Shown piece by piece: positions 27,395 through 35,972 of a DNA stretch of 64,000 nucleotides. The position numbers and the translations under genes were made by a program. This DNA is from Clostridia bacterium. Its GTDB lineage: Bacteria; Bacillota_A; Clostridia; UMGS1883. A model generated the notes under the pieces. The model saw only the letters and a program-made list of their open reading frames with translations, did no database searches and was not told where the DNA came from. The number at the start of each line of letters is the position of its first letter. Position 1 is the stretch's first letter. The stretch lies in NCBI GenBank assembly GCA_017467965.1, contig JAFUJZ010000008.1:14789-78788 (forward strand), in the 5' to 3' direction.

Positions 27395-27423
27395 AAAATA
27401 ATGGAAAATTTTTCCATTATTTT
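27395..27423. promoter_or_regulatory. 29-bp palindrome upstream of the spo0A promoter
   Basis: Arms 27395-27408 and 27410-27423 are exact reverse complements (AAAATAATGGAAAA). A one-base gap leaves no room for a normal RNA loop, so an operator is more likely than a hairpin; no regulator is assigned. Confidence 0.5.
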
Positions 27424-27446
27424 TCTACAAAATCTCTTTAAAACAC

Positions 27447-27476
27447 AAAAAAAGCTCGCCAAATGCGAGCTTTTTT
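27447..27476 (-). terminator. Terminator of the NSS transporter gene
   Basis: GCTCGC/GCGAGC stem flanked by long A and T runs, 12 bases past the stop. Confidence 0.88.
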
Positions 27477-27487
27477 ATCAAGTTATC

Positions 27488-28876
27488 TTAAAATATGCCT
27501 AAAGCCTTAAGGAGAAGAATTGTCATGACAACAGGTGCCACAAACTTGATGATTATAACATACAAGCCTTTTCTTCCAAATTTTTCACCATTACGCTGAG
27601 TTTCCTCAATAACCCACTTGGGCTTTGCAATCCAACCTATAAGGATACATGTAAGGATTGTAATAAGAGGCATAATTACGCTATTACTTATATAGTCTGC
27701 AACATCCAAAAGCTGACCTGTAGTACCGTTGGGAAGAGTAAGTTCAAAATAGAAAACGTTATATCCCATACAGATTAATACAGCACCTATAGCCGAAATT
27801 ACAGCTACCAGAATGCTCATCTGCTTACGTGTCTTTTTAAAGTATTCCATACAGCTGGCTACAACAGTTTCCATGATAGAAACCGAACTTGTAAGTGCTG
27901 CAAATGCAACCATTATAAAGAACAAAACAGCAACTACCGTACCTGCAATACCCATGTTTTCAAAAACTTTAGGCAGTGTCACAAACATCAAGCCTGCACC
28001 TGCTTCGTTTACCATTTGCTCAGGGCCGAAGAATACGCACACTGCAGGTACAATCATCATACCCGAAAGGATTGCAACAAGTGTATCAAAAATCTGTATC
28101 TGTGTAACAGATTTATTGATATTTACATCCTTTTTAACATACGAACCATAAGTAATCATAATACCCATAGCAACGGATAATGAATAAAACATCTGATTCA
28201 TTGCGTCAAGTACAATGTTAATGAACTTACTTACAGTCATACCTTCAAAATTGGGTACAAAATATATTGCCGCACCTTCCAAACCTGTTCTCTTCGACAC
28301 AGGGTCAACAAGGAAAAGCGAATAAACTGCGATACCTGCAATAAGAAGCAAAAGAGCGGGCATAACAATTTTTGAAAACTTTTCAATACCCTTTTCAACA
28401 CCTGCATATACAATTACAGCTGTTATAGCAAGGTAAATAAGCATGAACACAATAGGCGAAACGGGAGATGATATAAACGATGTAAAATACCCGTCCTTTG
28501 CCAGGTCTGCACTGTTAAAGGTCAGATACTCTGTAAAATACTTTAATATCCAGCCGCCGATAACTGTGTAATATGTCATGATAATAGCAGGCACAATAAA
28601 TGTAAGGTGTCCTACCCATTTCCACTTTTTATGAATTGCACCATACGCATTACCTGCATTCATACCTGTTTTACGACCGATTGCAATATCTGTAAGAAGC
28701 AATGCAAATCCGAAAAGCAAAACAAGTGCAATGTATACAATAATAAACAAACCGCCGCCATGCTTTGCTACAAGGTTGGGGAATCTCCATATATTGCCCA
28801 AGCCCACGGCACTACCTGCTGCCGCAAGTACAAAACCTAACGAGCCTGAAAAACTGCTTTTTTTCTGCTGTTCCAT
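27488..28876 (-). CDS. Neurotransmitter:sodium symporter (NSS) family transporter
   Basis: A 462-residue membrane protein with 11-12 helices. The helix-1 signature FVLAAAGSAVGLGNIWRFPNL is the NSS sodium and substrate site; GLFIIVYIALVLLFGFALLL and the helix-6 unwinding region (DAMNQMFYSLSVAMGIMITYGSY) also match. Bacterial members take up amino acids such as tryptophan or tyrosine with sodium; the substrate here cannot be told. ATG at 28876 (MEQQKKSSFSG) follows AGGAG; an earlier in-frame start at 28945 would run through the promoter. It sits between spoIVB and spo0A, which are usually adjacent. Confidence 0.9.
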   Translation of the reverse strand: MEQQKKSSFSGSLGFVLAAAGSAVGLGNIWRFPNLVAKHGGGLFIIVYIALVLLFGFALLLTDIAIGRKTGMNAGNAYGAIHKKWKWVGHLTFIVPAIIMTYYTVIGGWILKYFTEYLTFNSADLAKDGYFTSFISSPVSPIVFMLIYLAITAVIVYAGVEKGIEKFSKIVMPALLLLIAGIAVYSLFLVDPVSKRTGLEGAAIYFVPNFEGMTVSKFINIVLDAMNQMFYSLSVAMGIMITYGSYVKKDVNINKSVTQIQIFDTLVAILSGMMIVPAVCVFFGPEQMVNEAGAGLMFVTLPKVFENMGIAGTVVAVLFFIMVAFAALTSSVSIMETVVASCMEYFKKTRKQMSILVAVISAIGAVLICMGYNVFYFELTLPNGTTGQLLDVADYISNSVIMPLITILTCILIGWIAKPKWVIEETQRNGEKFGRKGLYVIIIKFVAPVVMTILLLKALGIF

Positions 28877-28913
28877 TTCCTCTCTCCTATCATTTATAAA
28901 ACTACAGTTTGAT

Positions 28914-28942
28914 ATTATATCATGCTCTTTTCCAAAAAGCAA
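28914..28942 (-). promoter_or_regulatory. Promoter of the NSS transporter gene
   Basis: Reverse strand TTGCTT (28942-28937), 17-base spacer, consensus TATAAT (28919-28914), 38 bases before the start. Confidence 0.6.
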
Positions 28943-28960
28943 CAAAAAACATACTATTTA

Positions 28961-28989
28961 TTGACTTATTTTCCAATCTGCCATATAAT
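28961..28989 (+). promoter_or_regulatory. Sigma-A promoter of the SpoU methyltransferase gene
   Basis: TTGACT (28961-28966), 17-base spacer, TATAAT (28984-28989), followed by an unusually long leader of about 97 bases that holds a short AAAGGTT/AACCTTT hairpin. Confidence 0.75.
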
Positions 28990-29092
28990 TAATATACTTG
29001 ATTTTTAAGGGGTTAAAGGTTGTTTCTTTTATGCAGGCAAAAAACCTTTACCGTACATTAGCCGCGATTTTCACAAAAACAAGGAGAAAACA

Positions 29093-29908
29093 ATGTCAAA
29101 CATAATTCATATAACAGATTTTGATGATCCTCGCCTTGACGTCTACGCACGTCTTACCGAAGCACAGCTTCTAAACCGCGAATTTCCTTCCGAGGGGCTT
29201 TTCATTGCCGAAAGCCCTAAGGTAATCGAAAGGGCTCTTGATGCAGGTTACGAGCCCGTCTCCGTTTTGGTTGAGACAAGCTGTATAAAAGGCGAAAGCG
29301 AGCAGGTTTTGTCCAGAGTCGGTGATATTCCCGTTTTTACCGCACCTATGGAGGTTTTAAAAAACCTCACAGGCTACCTTTTAACCCGCGGGCTCCTTTG
29401 TGCCATGCGCCGTCCAATGTTAAAGAAAGTGTCTGACGTAATTAAAAATGCAAGCCGCATTGTCATATTGGAAGAGGTTATGAACCCTACAAACGTGGGT
29501 GCAATTTTCCGTTCTGCGGCAGCACTGGGCATGGACGCAGTGCTTTTGACCCCCGGGTCTTCTAATCCATTATACCGCCGCAGTGCACGTGTAAGCATGG
29601 GCACGGTCTTCCAGATTGACTGGACAATCCTCCCCTCATGGGACCATGAAACTGTTGAAGCCTTGCGAAAAGAAGGCTTTAAAACAGTTGCAATGGCACT
29701 TTGCGACGATTCTGTCTCTATAGACGATAAAAAGCTCAAAGAGGAAGAAAAACTTGCCATAATCCTCGGCACCGAGGGCGACGGCTTGAAAAACGAAACA
29801 ATAGCTGACTGTGACTATACTGTAAAAATCCCCATGTATCATGGTGTTGATTCACTAAACGTAGCGGCAGCAAGTGCCGTTGCTTTCTACGAACTAAAAA
29901 AGCGCTGA
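29093..29908 (+). CDS. SpoU/TrmH-family RNA 2'-O-methyltransferase
   Basis: A 271-residue knotted methyltransferase. The N-terminal RNA-binding part contains FIAESPKVIERALDAG; the SPOUT domain has motif 1 LEEVMNPTNVGAIFRSAAALGMDAVLL, motif 2 LAIILGTEGDGL, and motif 3 IPMYHGVDSLNVAAASAVAFYEL. It probably methylates a 2'-OH in rRNA or tRNA; the exact target is not evident. AAGGAG precedes the ATG. It is inserted divergently between spoIVB and the NSS gene. Confidence 0.9.
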   Translation: MSNIIHITDFDDPRLDVYARLTEAQLLNREFPSEGLFIAESPKVIERALDAGYEPVSVLVETSCIKGESEQVLSRVGDIPVFTAPMEVLKNLTGYLLTRGLLCAMRRPMLKKVSDVIKNASRIVILEEVMNPTNVGAIFRSAAALGMDAVLLTPGSSNPLYRRSARVSMGTVFQIDWTILPSWDHETVEALRKEGFKTVAMALCDDSVSIDDKKLKEEEKLAIILGTEGDGLKNETIADCDYTVKIPMYHGVDSLNVAAASAVAFYELKKR

Positions 29909-29930
29909 CTGTGTCAGCGTTTTTTTAGTT
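29891..29930. terminator. Bidirectional terminator, SpoU methyltransferase and spoIVB
   Basis: ACTAAAAAAG...CTTTTTTTAGT outer arms extend a CGCTGAC/GTCAGCG stem (29903-29909 with 29913-29919). It overlaps the ends of both converging genes. Confidence 0.9.
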
Positions 29931-31109
29931 ACCACTTGCTTCAATCATATTTTCAATAAAAATTCCGTATCCTTTTGTAGGGTCGTTTACGAGTACATGG
30001 GTCACCGCACCTATCAGCTTACCGTCCTGTAGTATCGGGCTTCCGCTCATGCCCTGCACAATGCCTCCGGTTTTACTTATCAGCTCGCTGTCTACAACCT
30101 CTATCAAAATCCCTTTTGCAGGGTTTTTGCTCTTCGGCGATACCTTGGTTATTTTTATTTCGTAATCCTTTACAGTTTTTCCATCAAGACTGACACGTAT
30201 ATACGCCTTGCCTTTTTTTATGTCGTTTTTATGACCGAGCTTTACGGTATTTGTGGTAAGAACATCATTCGCTATGCCGAAAATCCCCTCCGCTTCGTTT
30301 TTTGCTATATATCCTAAAACTCTCGCATTAGGATAAAAAACACCCTTAAGCTCGCCCGGTGTACCCTTTGTGCCTTTTTCTATCCCGCCGACGGAGCATT
30401 CTTCAATACTGCCTTTTAAAACGTCAAATTTTACCCCCGTGTCAACATCGCTGACAGCATGTCCCAGTGCGCCAAAGGTTTTGCTCTCAGGGTCAATATA
30501 GGTAAGTGTGCCTATCCCTGCCGTGCTGTCACGCACCCATAAGCCTATCTTCTTAATTCCGTCATATTCCGACGTTTCTGGTGTTATTTTTACCTTTCTT
30601 GTTTTTTCGTTTGATTTAATTTCAAGCTCTATTTCACCTTGACTTTTTGCCACCTTTTCGGAAAATTCCTCGGGTGTTCCCACTTTTGTTGAGTTTATCA
30701 TTGTTATTATATCGCCGGGTTTAATCCCTGCCTTTTCGGCAGGCGATTTTCCGTTTTTATTTATCCTTCCTGTTGCCACAACCACAAGTCCGTCTGAATA
30801 CAGCCTTATCCCCACAGCCTGTCCGCCCACGATAACCTCGTCATCCTCAACAACTTTTACCGTAACGGATTTGTAAGGTATTCCGAAAATCGTTGCCGAC
30901 GCCTGATAGTCCCCCGTTTTGCGAGGGACTATTGCACCGTGCAATGTTTCGACCGAATTATCCGACAAAACTATTTTTGACACATTGTTTGTTTGCCATT
31001 TTCTGTCTTTATACAATATCACCGTATCGGGCATGGCTATGTATGCCCATACGAGAGTTATAACCAAAGCCAGCGCACAAACTGCGCTGATTATTTTTGC
31101 CTTTTTCAT
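29925..31109 (-). CDS. spoIVB: SpoIVB serine peptidase (S55), sporulation signalling protease
   Basis: A 394-residue forespore-secreted protease that in Bacillus triggers processing of pro-sigma-K by cleaving SpoIVFA. An N-terminal membrane anchor (about 5-25) is followed by a PDZ domain about 100-185 (GIKPGDIITMINSTKVGTPEEF) and the S55 peptidase domain with the catalytic histidine in FGALGHAVSD and serine in GIVQGMSGSPIL. Length and order match the family. It lies 36 bases downstream of pdaA and is probably co-transcribed, instead of preceding spo0A as in most spore formers. Confidence 0.95.
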   Translation of the reverse strand: MKKAKIISAVCALALVITLVWAYIAMPDTVILYKDRKWQTNNVSKIVLSDNSVETLHGAIVPRKTGDYQASATIFGIPYKSVTVKVVEDDEVIVGGQAVGIRLYSDGLVVVATGRINKNGKSPAEKAGIKPGDIITMINSTKVGTPEEFSEKVAKSQGEIELEIKSNEKTRKVKITPETSEYDGIKKIGLWVRDSTAGIGTLTYIDPESKTFGALGHAVSDVDTGVKFDVLKGSIEECSVGGIEKGTKGTPGELKGVFYPNARVLGYIAKNEAEGIFGIANDVLTTNTVKLGHKNDIKKGKAYIRVSLDGKTVKDYEIKITKVSPKSKNPAKGILIEVVDSELISKTGGIVQGMSGSPILQDGKLIGAVTHVLVNDPTKGYGIFIENMIEASGN

Positions 31110-31145
31110 CTATTAAAATCCTTCCACATAGGAAAGAATAAGTTA

Positions 31146-31979
31146 TTATCCTATGTATTCATCAAGGCTTAGGAACTCGTAGCCCGCCTTTCTTGCATCA
31201 TCAATTATGTCGCCTAAGGCATTTGCATTGTCACAGCTTACTGCATGCAGTAGTATGACGCATCCGGGATGAATATTTTCCATTGTTTTATTATATGCGT
31301 AATCCGCACCTCTTTGTTTATCACGGTACCAATCGTCATACGCAAAAGACCAGAAAACATTTGTATAACCGAGGTTTTTTGTCACCGCCAGTGTTTTTTC
31401 GCTGTAAGCCCCTTCGGGCGGGCGGAAATACTTCATATGCTTTCCGTATCTTGCATAAAAAGCCCTGTCAAGACTTAAAACCTCTCTTTCAACACTTTCG
31501 ACATCTTTAAGATTTGGCACACAAGGATGGTTCATGGTATGGTTTCCAACAATATGCCCCTCGTCTACCATTCTGTCAATCAATTTCTTTTCGCTTTTGA
31601 AATAGTCCCCCGTAATAAAAAATGCAGCTTTTACGCCTTTTTCCTTTAAAACATCAAGGATTTTTCCCGTCTGACCGTTTTCATAGCCCTCGTCAAACGT
31701 CAGATATAAATATTTTGTCTCCGCAGCCCCCATATATATACATCCGTATTTATCCATAGCGTCCGTCTGCTCCGCTGTAAATTCAGGACGCTCGGGTGCA
31801 TTTCGCCTCATTCCCCAGCTTTGCTTTTCACCCGACAGATTTTCCATGTAATTTTTTTCAAAGAAAACCGTTTCTTGTTTTTCTGTAGGCAAATCGGGCT
31901 CTTTATTTGTCGGCTTGCTTTCCGTCCTGGCGCATCCCGACAAAATAAGACAAATTAAAACAACAAAAATTTTTAACAA
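31146..31979 (-). CDS. pdaA: PdaA-type polysaccharide deacetylase (muramic delta-lactam synthesis), lipoprotein
   Basis: A 277-residue NodB-domain deacetylase. The signal peptide ends in LSGC, so it is a lipoprotein. Key motifs: LYLTFDEGYENG (catalytic Asp; DEGYENG is characteristic of the delta-lactam-forming PdaA group), HIVGNHTMNHP (metal-binding His), FRPPEGAYSE and CVILLHAVS. PdaA removes the acetyl group from muramic acid during spore cortex formation, consistent with spoIVB next to it. The only workable start is TTG at 31979: an in-frame stop lies at 31997-31995 and no ATG or GTG occurs before the signal peptide. GGGGTG 5 bases upstream is both the ribosome site and the 3' arm of the secF terminator. 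Confidence 0.9.
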   Translation of the reverse strand: MLKIFVVLICLILSGCARTESKPTNKEPDLPTEKQETVFFEKNYMENLSGEKQSWGMRRNAPERPEFTAEQTDAMDKYGCIYMGAAETKYLYLTFDEGYENGQTGKILDVLKEKGVKAAFFITGDYFKSEKKLIDRMVDEGHIVGNHTMNHPCVPNLKDVESVEREVLSLDRAFYARYGKHMKYFRPPEGAYSEKTLAVTKNLGYTNVFWSFAYDDWYRDKQRGADYAYNKTMENIHPGCVILLHAVSCDNANALGDIIDDARKAGYEFLSLDEYIG

Positions 31980-32013
31980 AAAAACACCCCGTATTTATAA
32001 TACGAGGTGTTTT
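31978..32013 (-). terminator. secF terminator overlapping the pdaA start
   Basis: On the minus strand CACCTCGTATT pairs with AATACGGGGTG (one G-U) and seven T follow. The T-tract contains the pdaA TTG start codon and the 3' arm contains its ribosome-binding site. Confidence 0.85.
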
Positions 32014-32024
32014 AAAAAATATTC
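31996..32024 (-). promoter_or_regulatory. Possible sigma-G/sigma-F-type promoter of pdaA-spoIVB
   Basis: Reverse strand GAATA (32024-32020), 17-base spacer, TATTATA (32002-31996). This fits the forespore consensus of GHATR and CATnHTA except for the first -10 base. Its -10 lies in the loop of the secF terminator, so a message starting there would lack the 5' arm and leave the ribosome site unpaired. The leader would be only about 10 bases. Inference from pattern and gene content. Confidence 0.4.
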
Positions 32025-32032
32025 TCAAATAA

Positions 32033-33070
32033 TTACTTACGAGCTTTCTTAGCATTATCGCTTGCATCCTTCCAGAACGCCCAGAATGTGGGAGCAACGA
32101 AAAGAGAAGAATAAGCACCGCAAACGATACCAACGATAATGGGAAGAGCAAATTCTCTGATAGAAGATACGCCCAATACGTAAAGAGCACCGATTGTGAA
32201 GAGTGTTGTAAGAGAAGAGAACAATGTTCTTGTGTAGCTTGTTGTGATAGCCTTATCAGCCTTAACATCATAGCTTTCCTGTCTCATAAGCTTGTTGTTT
32301 TCACGAACACGGTCAAATACAACAATAGTAGCGTTGATAGAGTAACCGATAATTGTGAGAACAGCTGCAACAAAGCTTGTGTTCATTGTATGCTGGAAAA
32401 GAGCATAGAAACCGAACATGAGAAGTACGTCATGTGCAAGTGCCATAACCGCACACACACCGCTCTTGAAGTCGAAACGGATGCTGATGTAAATAAGCAT
32501 AAGCACTACTGCAAGAAGTACAGCCTTGAATGTGTCTGCAATAAGACGACCGCTTGTTGTACCCTTAACAGTGTTGATACCGATAGAATCAGCAAAAGCC
32601 TGAGCTACAGTATTTACTACAGGAGCTTCGGGAGCAGTCTCTGTTACTGCATCAGTACTAGCTTCTTCTACAACGTCTGTAGCTGCTTCTTCTACGGGTG
32701 CCGAAGCTGTTTCTGTCACTGCTTCAACAGTTTCGCCTGTAAAATAAGCTACAATACCGTCAAAAAGTGCAATCTGCTCAGCGTCTGTAAGAACGCTTGT
32801 CTTAATAGATACGCCAACGCCGTCATTAAGAGACTGAATCTGGCTGTCAGCGGAAGGATTAGCCTTTTTAACAAGGGCCTCCATATCCTTTTCGAGCGCA
32901 TCTGAATACTCAAAGCCTGCGGGCAACTGATCAATAGTAAATGTTGTACCGCCTGTAAAGTCAATACCAAGGTTAAAGCCTCTGATTGCCATTGACAAAA
33001 TGGAAACCACGATAAGGACGATAGAAATTATAAAAAATACTTTTTTATGTGCACAAGGATTTTTAAACAT
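32033..33070 (-). CDS. secF: Protein translocase subunit SecF
   Basis: A 345-residue membrane protein of the RND superfamily that, with SecD, uses the proton or sodium gradient to help pull secreted proteins out of the Sec channel. Helix 1 (about 11-30) precedes FNLGIDFTGGTTF, the family motif; the C-terminal helices include FVAAVLTIIGYSINATIVVFDRVREN and SLTTLFTIGALYVLG. Residues about 113-152 of the first outer loop are a low-complexity Ala/Glu/Thr/Val stretch not usual in SecF. ATG at 33070 overlaps the secD stop by one base, with AGGAGG 8 bases upstream. Confidence 0.94.
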   Translation of the reverse strand: MFKNPCAHKKVFFIISIVLIVVSILSMAIRGFNLGIDFTGGTTFTIDQLPAGFEYSDALEKDMEALVKKANPSADSQIQSLNDGVGVSIKTSVLTDAEQIALFDGIVAYFTGETVEAVTETASAPVEEAATDVVEEASTDAVTETAPEAPVVNTVAQAFADSIGINTVKGTTSGRLIADTFKAVLLAVVLMLIYISIRFDFKSGVCAVMALAHDVLLMFGFYALFQHTMNTSFVAAVLTIIGYSINATIVVFDRVRENNKLMRQESYDVKADKAITTSYTRTLFSSLTTLFTIGALYVLGVSSIREFALPIIVGIVCGAYSSLFVAPTFWAFWKDASDNAKKARK

Positions 33071-34386
33071 TATGCGTCCCTCCTTTTCGAAGCACCGTAA
33101 ACCCACGGATTTTTAATACCAAAGCCTACCATATTCTTGAGAAGGAACTTTGTAAGGAATACTGCTGTAAGAAGGCTGACAACAACACCGATGAAGAGTG
33201 TTTCAGCAAAGCTCTTGATTGTACCTGTACCGAAAATGTAAAGCACAACGCAAGTGATAAGTGTAGTTACGTTAGAGTCGATAACGGCTGTAAGAGCACG
33301 CTTGAAGCCACTATCTACGCTTGCGCCTACGCTCTTGCCTGCATTGAGTTCGTCCTTAATTCTTTCGAAGATAACAACGTTAGCGTCAACCGCCATACCA
33401 ATAGAAAGGATAACACCTGCAATACCGGGAAGTGTAAGAGTTGTTACGTAAGGAATATTTCTGTAGAAACCTGTCATGATAAGGCATACGATAGCAACAT
33501 ATGCAATCAAGGATACGTCTGCTACCAAGCCGGGAAGACGGTATACAATAAGCATGAAGAGCATAACAAGAATAATACCTACGATAGCTGCGAGCATGGA
33601 AGAATCAAAAGCTTCCTTACCAAGTGTAGCACCGATAGTCTGCTGTTCTGCAACTGTAAGAGAGAAGGGAAGACGACCGGAGTTGATAACGTTTGCAAGG
33701 TCTTCTGCATCTTCCTGTGTAAAATCACCTGTGATTACACAAGTGTCGGAATCGATAACTTCCTTAACAGAGGGCATAGAATAGGGAACACCGTCCATGC
33801 AGATTGCGATAAAGTTCATACCGCTGCCGGAGAGTGCTACAGCGTTCTGTGTAGCTTCCTTAAACTTTTCACGACCCTTGTCTGTGAGTGTAAGCTGTAC
33901 ATAGTAGCCCTGATTGCCGTAATCGTCAACCTGACCGAAAGTAGCCATAGCCTTCTGAACGTGCTCAGAGTCACCTTCCATTACAACTTCACCGTTAGCA
34001 TTCATAAACTGAAGTGCTGCAGTCTGACCGATAAGTGCTACTGCTTCGTTTGAATCGTCAACGTTGGGCAACTCAACACGGAGTGAATAACCGCCCTGCT
34101 GAGCGATTGTAGCTTCGCTCTGACCTATACTGTCAAGTCTCGCTCTGATGATACCTTCTGCAGCGTCAATCTGTTCTGCAGATACTTTGCTGACGTCTTC
34201 CACATCGGGTTCAAACACGATGTAGCTACCGCCAACAAGTTCAAGTCCCTGCTTAACGCCATATTCTTTGTCGTCAATCGCGGGGATTCTGAATTTGCCG
34301 ATTCTCACATCGCCGAATACAGCTGCTGCCATACAAACGATAAGAATCATTACCAGCGCAAATGAAATAATGTTTTTTGCTTTCAT
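33070..34386 (-). CDS. secD: Protein translocase subunit SecD
   Basis: A 438-residue partner of SecF. Helix 1 is followed by the P1 outer domain (GVKQGLELVGGSYIVFEP; RARLDSIGQSEATI; IGQTAALQF; NVINSGRLPFSLTV) and six RND helices with AVDANVVIFERIKDEL and VTTLITCVVLYIFGTG. P1 bases 33753-33864 are almost identical to part of a second gene at 58375-59157. Promoter at 34434-34462 and AAGGAGG before the ATG. Confidence 0.95.
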   Translation of the reverse strand: MKAKNIISFALVMILIVCMAAAVFGDVRIGKFRIPAIDDKEYGVKQGLELVGGSYIVFEPDVEDVSKVSAEQIDAAEGIIRARLDSIGQSEATIAQQGGYSLRVELPNVDDSNEAVALIGQTAALQFMNANGEVVMEGDSEHVQKAMATFGQVDDYGNQGYYVQLTLTDKGREKFKEATQNAVALSGSGMNFIAICMDGVPYSMPSVKEVIDSDTCVITGDFTQEDAEDLANVINSGRLPFSLTVAEQQTIGATLGKEAFDSSMLAAIVGIILVMLFMLIVYRLPGLVADVSLIAYVAIVCLIMTGFYRNIPYVTTLTLPGIAGVILSIGMAVDANVVIFERIKDELNAGKSVGASVDSGFKRALTAVIDSNVTTLITCVVLYIFGTGTIKSFAETLFIGVVVSLLTAVFLTKFLLKNMVGFGIKNPWVYGASKRRDA

Positions 34387-34433
34387 TTGTTTTTTCCTCC
34401 TTGTAATTTGTGGTTATTAAATAACTAACCTAT

Positions 34434-34462
34434 ATTATATAAATTTTAACGGGTTTAGTCAA
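34434..34462 (-). promoter_or_regulatory. Sigma-A promoter of secDF
   Basis: Reverse strand TTGACT (34462-34457), 17-base spacer, TATAAT (34439-34434). No clear terminator separates the SCIFF maturase gene from it, so read-through from that gene is possible. Confidence 0.75.
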
Positions 34463-34498
34463 CCCTTTTTGCGTTTTTTCGGGGTTTAATCCCTTAAA

Positions 34499-35857
34499 TT
34501 ATTCTTCATCAAGAGCCTCACGTGCCTTAATTGCGATAGCACATTCCACTCTCTTCTTTTCCATTTCGCAAGCAAGCTTATAAGGCTTGTTGATAGAACC
34601 GTTCATGCTTATTGCATTAGCCGCACAGCCGCCTGAGCAATAAAATCTTGCCCAACAGGTTGCACAGTCTTCCTTTGTGTAAATATTGCTCTTTACAAAC
34701 ACGTCGCGGATATCCTTATCAATAGTGCCCTCAAAAACATCACCCATTTTGTATTTGGGGTCATTTACGAACTGATGACAGGGATAAATATCACCCGAGG
34801 GAGTAACTGCCGCATATTCGTGACCTGCACCGCAGCCGGAAAGCATCTTGTATGCACAGGGACTTTCATGCAAATCAATCATATAGTGGAAAAAGTTGAA
34901 CCATTTACCATTCTTTCTCGCATCTAAAATCCTCTCGGCAAGACGATCATACTCTTCAAAGATGCGGGGCAAATCTTCTTCGCGAAGAGCGTAGTCCTCT
35001 TCTTCCTTTGCAACAACGGGTTCAACGCTTATCTGCTCAAAGCCCAAGTCTGCAAGGTGCATAACGTCCTCGCTAAAGTCAAGATTATCACGAGTGAAAG
35101 TACCGCGGACATAGTAGTTTTCCTGGTTACGGCTTTCGGCAACCTTTTTGAACTTGTCAACGATTGAGTCATAACAGCCTGAGCCGTCAACACGTACACG
35201 CACTTTATCATGAACTTCTTTTCTGCCGTCAATGGAAAGCACGATGTTGCCCATATTTTCGTTTATGTAGTCAATTTTCTTATCGTCAAGCAAAAGTCCG
35301 TTTGTTGTAATTGTGAAACGGAAATTCTTTCCGTGTTTTTCACCTTCCTGCTTTGCATACTCGGTAATTTCCTTAACTACTTCAAAATTCATAAGCGGTT
35401 CGCCGCCAAAGTAGTCAATTTCAATATTGCGTCTTGCGCCACTCTCACGTATTACAAAGTCGATAGCCTTTTTGCCTACCTCTGCACTCATAATCTCGCG
35501 CTTGCCCATGTATTCACCGCCGTGAGCAAAGCAGTAACGGCAACGAAGGTTGCAGTCATGTGCAATGTGAAGACAAAGCGCTTTTATAACAGATTTCTTT
35601 TCCTTATGCTCTGCAAGAGGCTTGTATATATCCTTTGTAAAAAGCTGATGATTTTCACGCAGCTCTTCCAACTCTGCCAGAGCTTCTTGGTGCTCTTTAT
35701 CAAAACAACCTGCTGCCTTTGCGCCCTCTGTATCAAATACGCCGTCTTCCGAGAAAAAGTCAAGCATACGATAAGAAATATCGTCTAAAATATGTACGCT
35801 ACCGCTGCATACGTCAAGAGCACACTTGACACCCAGGTTTTCAAACTTATGTACCAT
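34499..35857 (-). CDS. SCIFF-peptide maturase, radical SAM/SPASM thioether-forming enzyme
   Basis: A 452-residue radical SAM enzyme that installs a thioether bridge in the six-cysteine SCIFF peptide encoded just upstream. The N-terminal peptide-recognition domain (about 1-90; GVKCALDVCSGSVHILDDIS) precedes the [4Fe-4S]/SAM motif with Cys102, Cys106 and Cys109 (DCNLRCRYC), FGGEPLMNF, and a C-terminal SPASM domain with two auxiliary-cluster cysteine sets (CAYKMLSGCGAGHEY, GDIYPCHQF, CATCWARFYCSGGCAANA). The locus context, peptide then maturase then secDF, is conserved in Clostridia. A hairpin attenuator and a longer inverted repeat lie between the peptide gene and this one. Confidence 0.95.
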   Translation of the reverse strand: MVHKFENLGVKCALDVCSGSVHILDDISYRMLDFFSEDGVFDTEGAKAAGCFDKEHQEALAELEELRENHQLFTKDIYKPLAEHKEKKSVIKALCLHIAHDCNLRCRYCFAHGGEYMGKREIMSAEVGKKAIDFVIRESGARRNIEIDYFGGEPLMNFEVVKEITEYAKQEGEKHGKNFRFTITTNGLLLDDKKIDYINENMGNIVLSIDGRKEVHDKVRVRVDGSGCYDSIVDKFKKVAESRNQENYYVRGTFTRDNLDFSEDVMHLADLGFEQISVEPVVAKEEEDYALREEDLPRIFEEYDRLAERILDARKNGKWFNFFHYMIDLHESPCAYKMLSGCGAGHEYAAVTPSGDIYPCHQFVNDPKYKMGDVFEGTIDKDIRDVFVKSNIYTKEDCATCWARFYCSGGCAANAISMNGSINKPYKLACEMEKKRVECAIAIKAREALDEE

Positions 35858-35879
35858 AATTTCATCTCCTATACAACAT

Positions 35880-35907
35880 AAAATCTCAGGAAAAATCCTG
35901 AGATTTT
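35880..35907 (-). terminator. Attenuator between SCIFF peptide and maturase
   Basis: A perfect 12-bp stem (35880-35891 with 35896-35907) followed by only a short T stretch on the minus strand, about 20 bases before the maturase start. It should reduce maturase expression relative to the peptide. Confidence 0.7.
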
Positions 35908-35972
35908 ACAAACGTTTTAAAAATCATCTAAACACAGCCGTCAAAAGAGACCGATAAGTGTTCAGATTGTCT

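Noticed and set aside
27395..27423. A terminator for a gene upstream of spo0A
   Set aside because: A normal terminator for the NSS gene lies at 27447-27476, and the palindrome has no GC content or loop.
29031..29105. A 24-codon leader peptide before the SpoU methyltransferase
   Set aside because: It has no good ribosome site, overlaps the real start, and its codons show no attenuator-like run.
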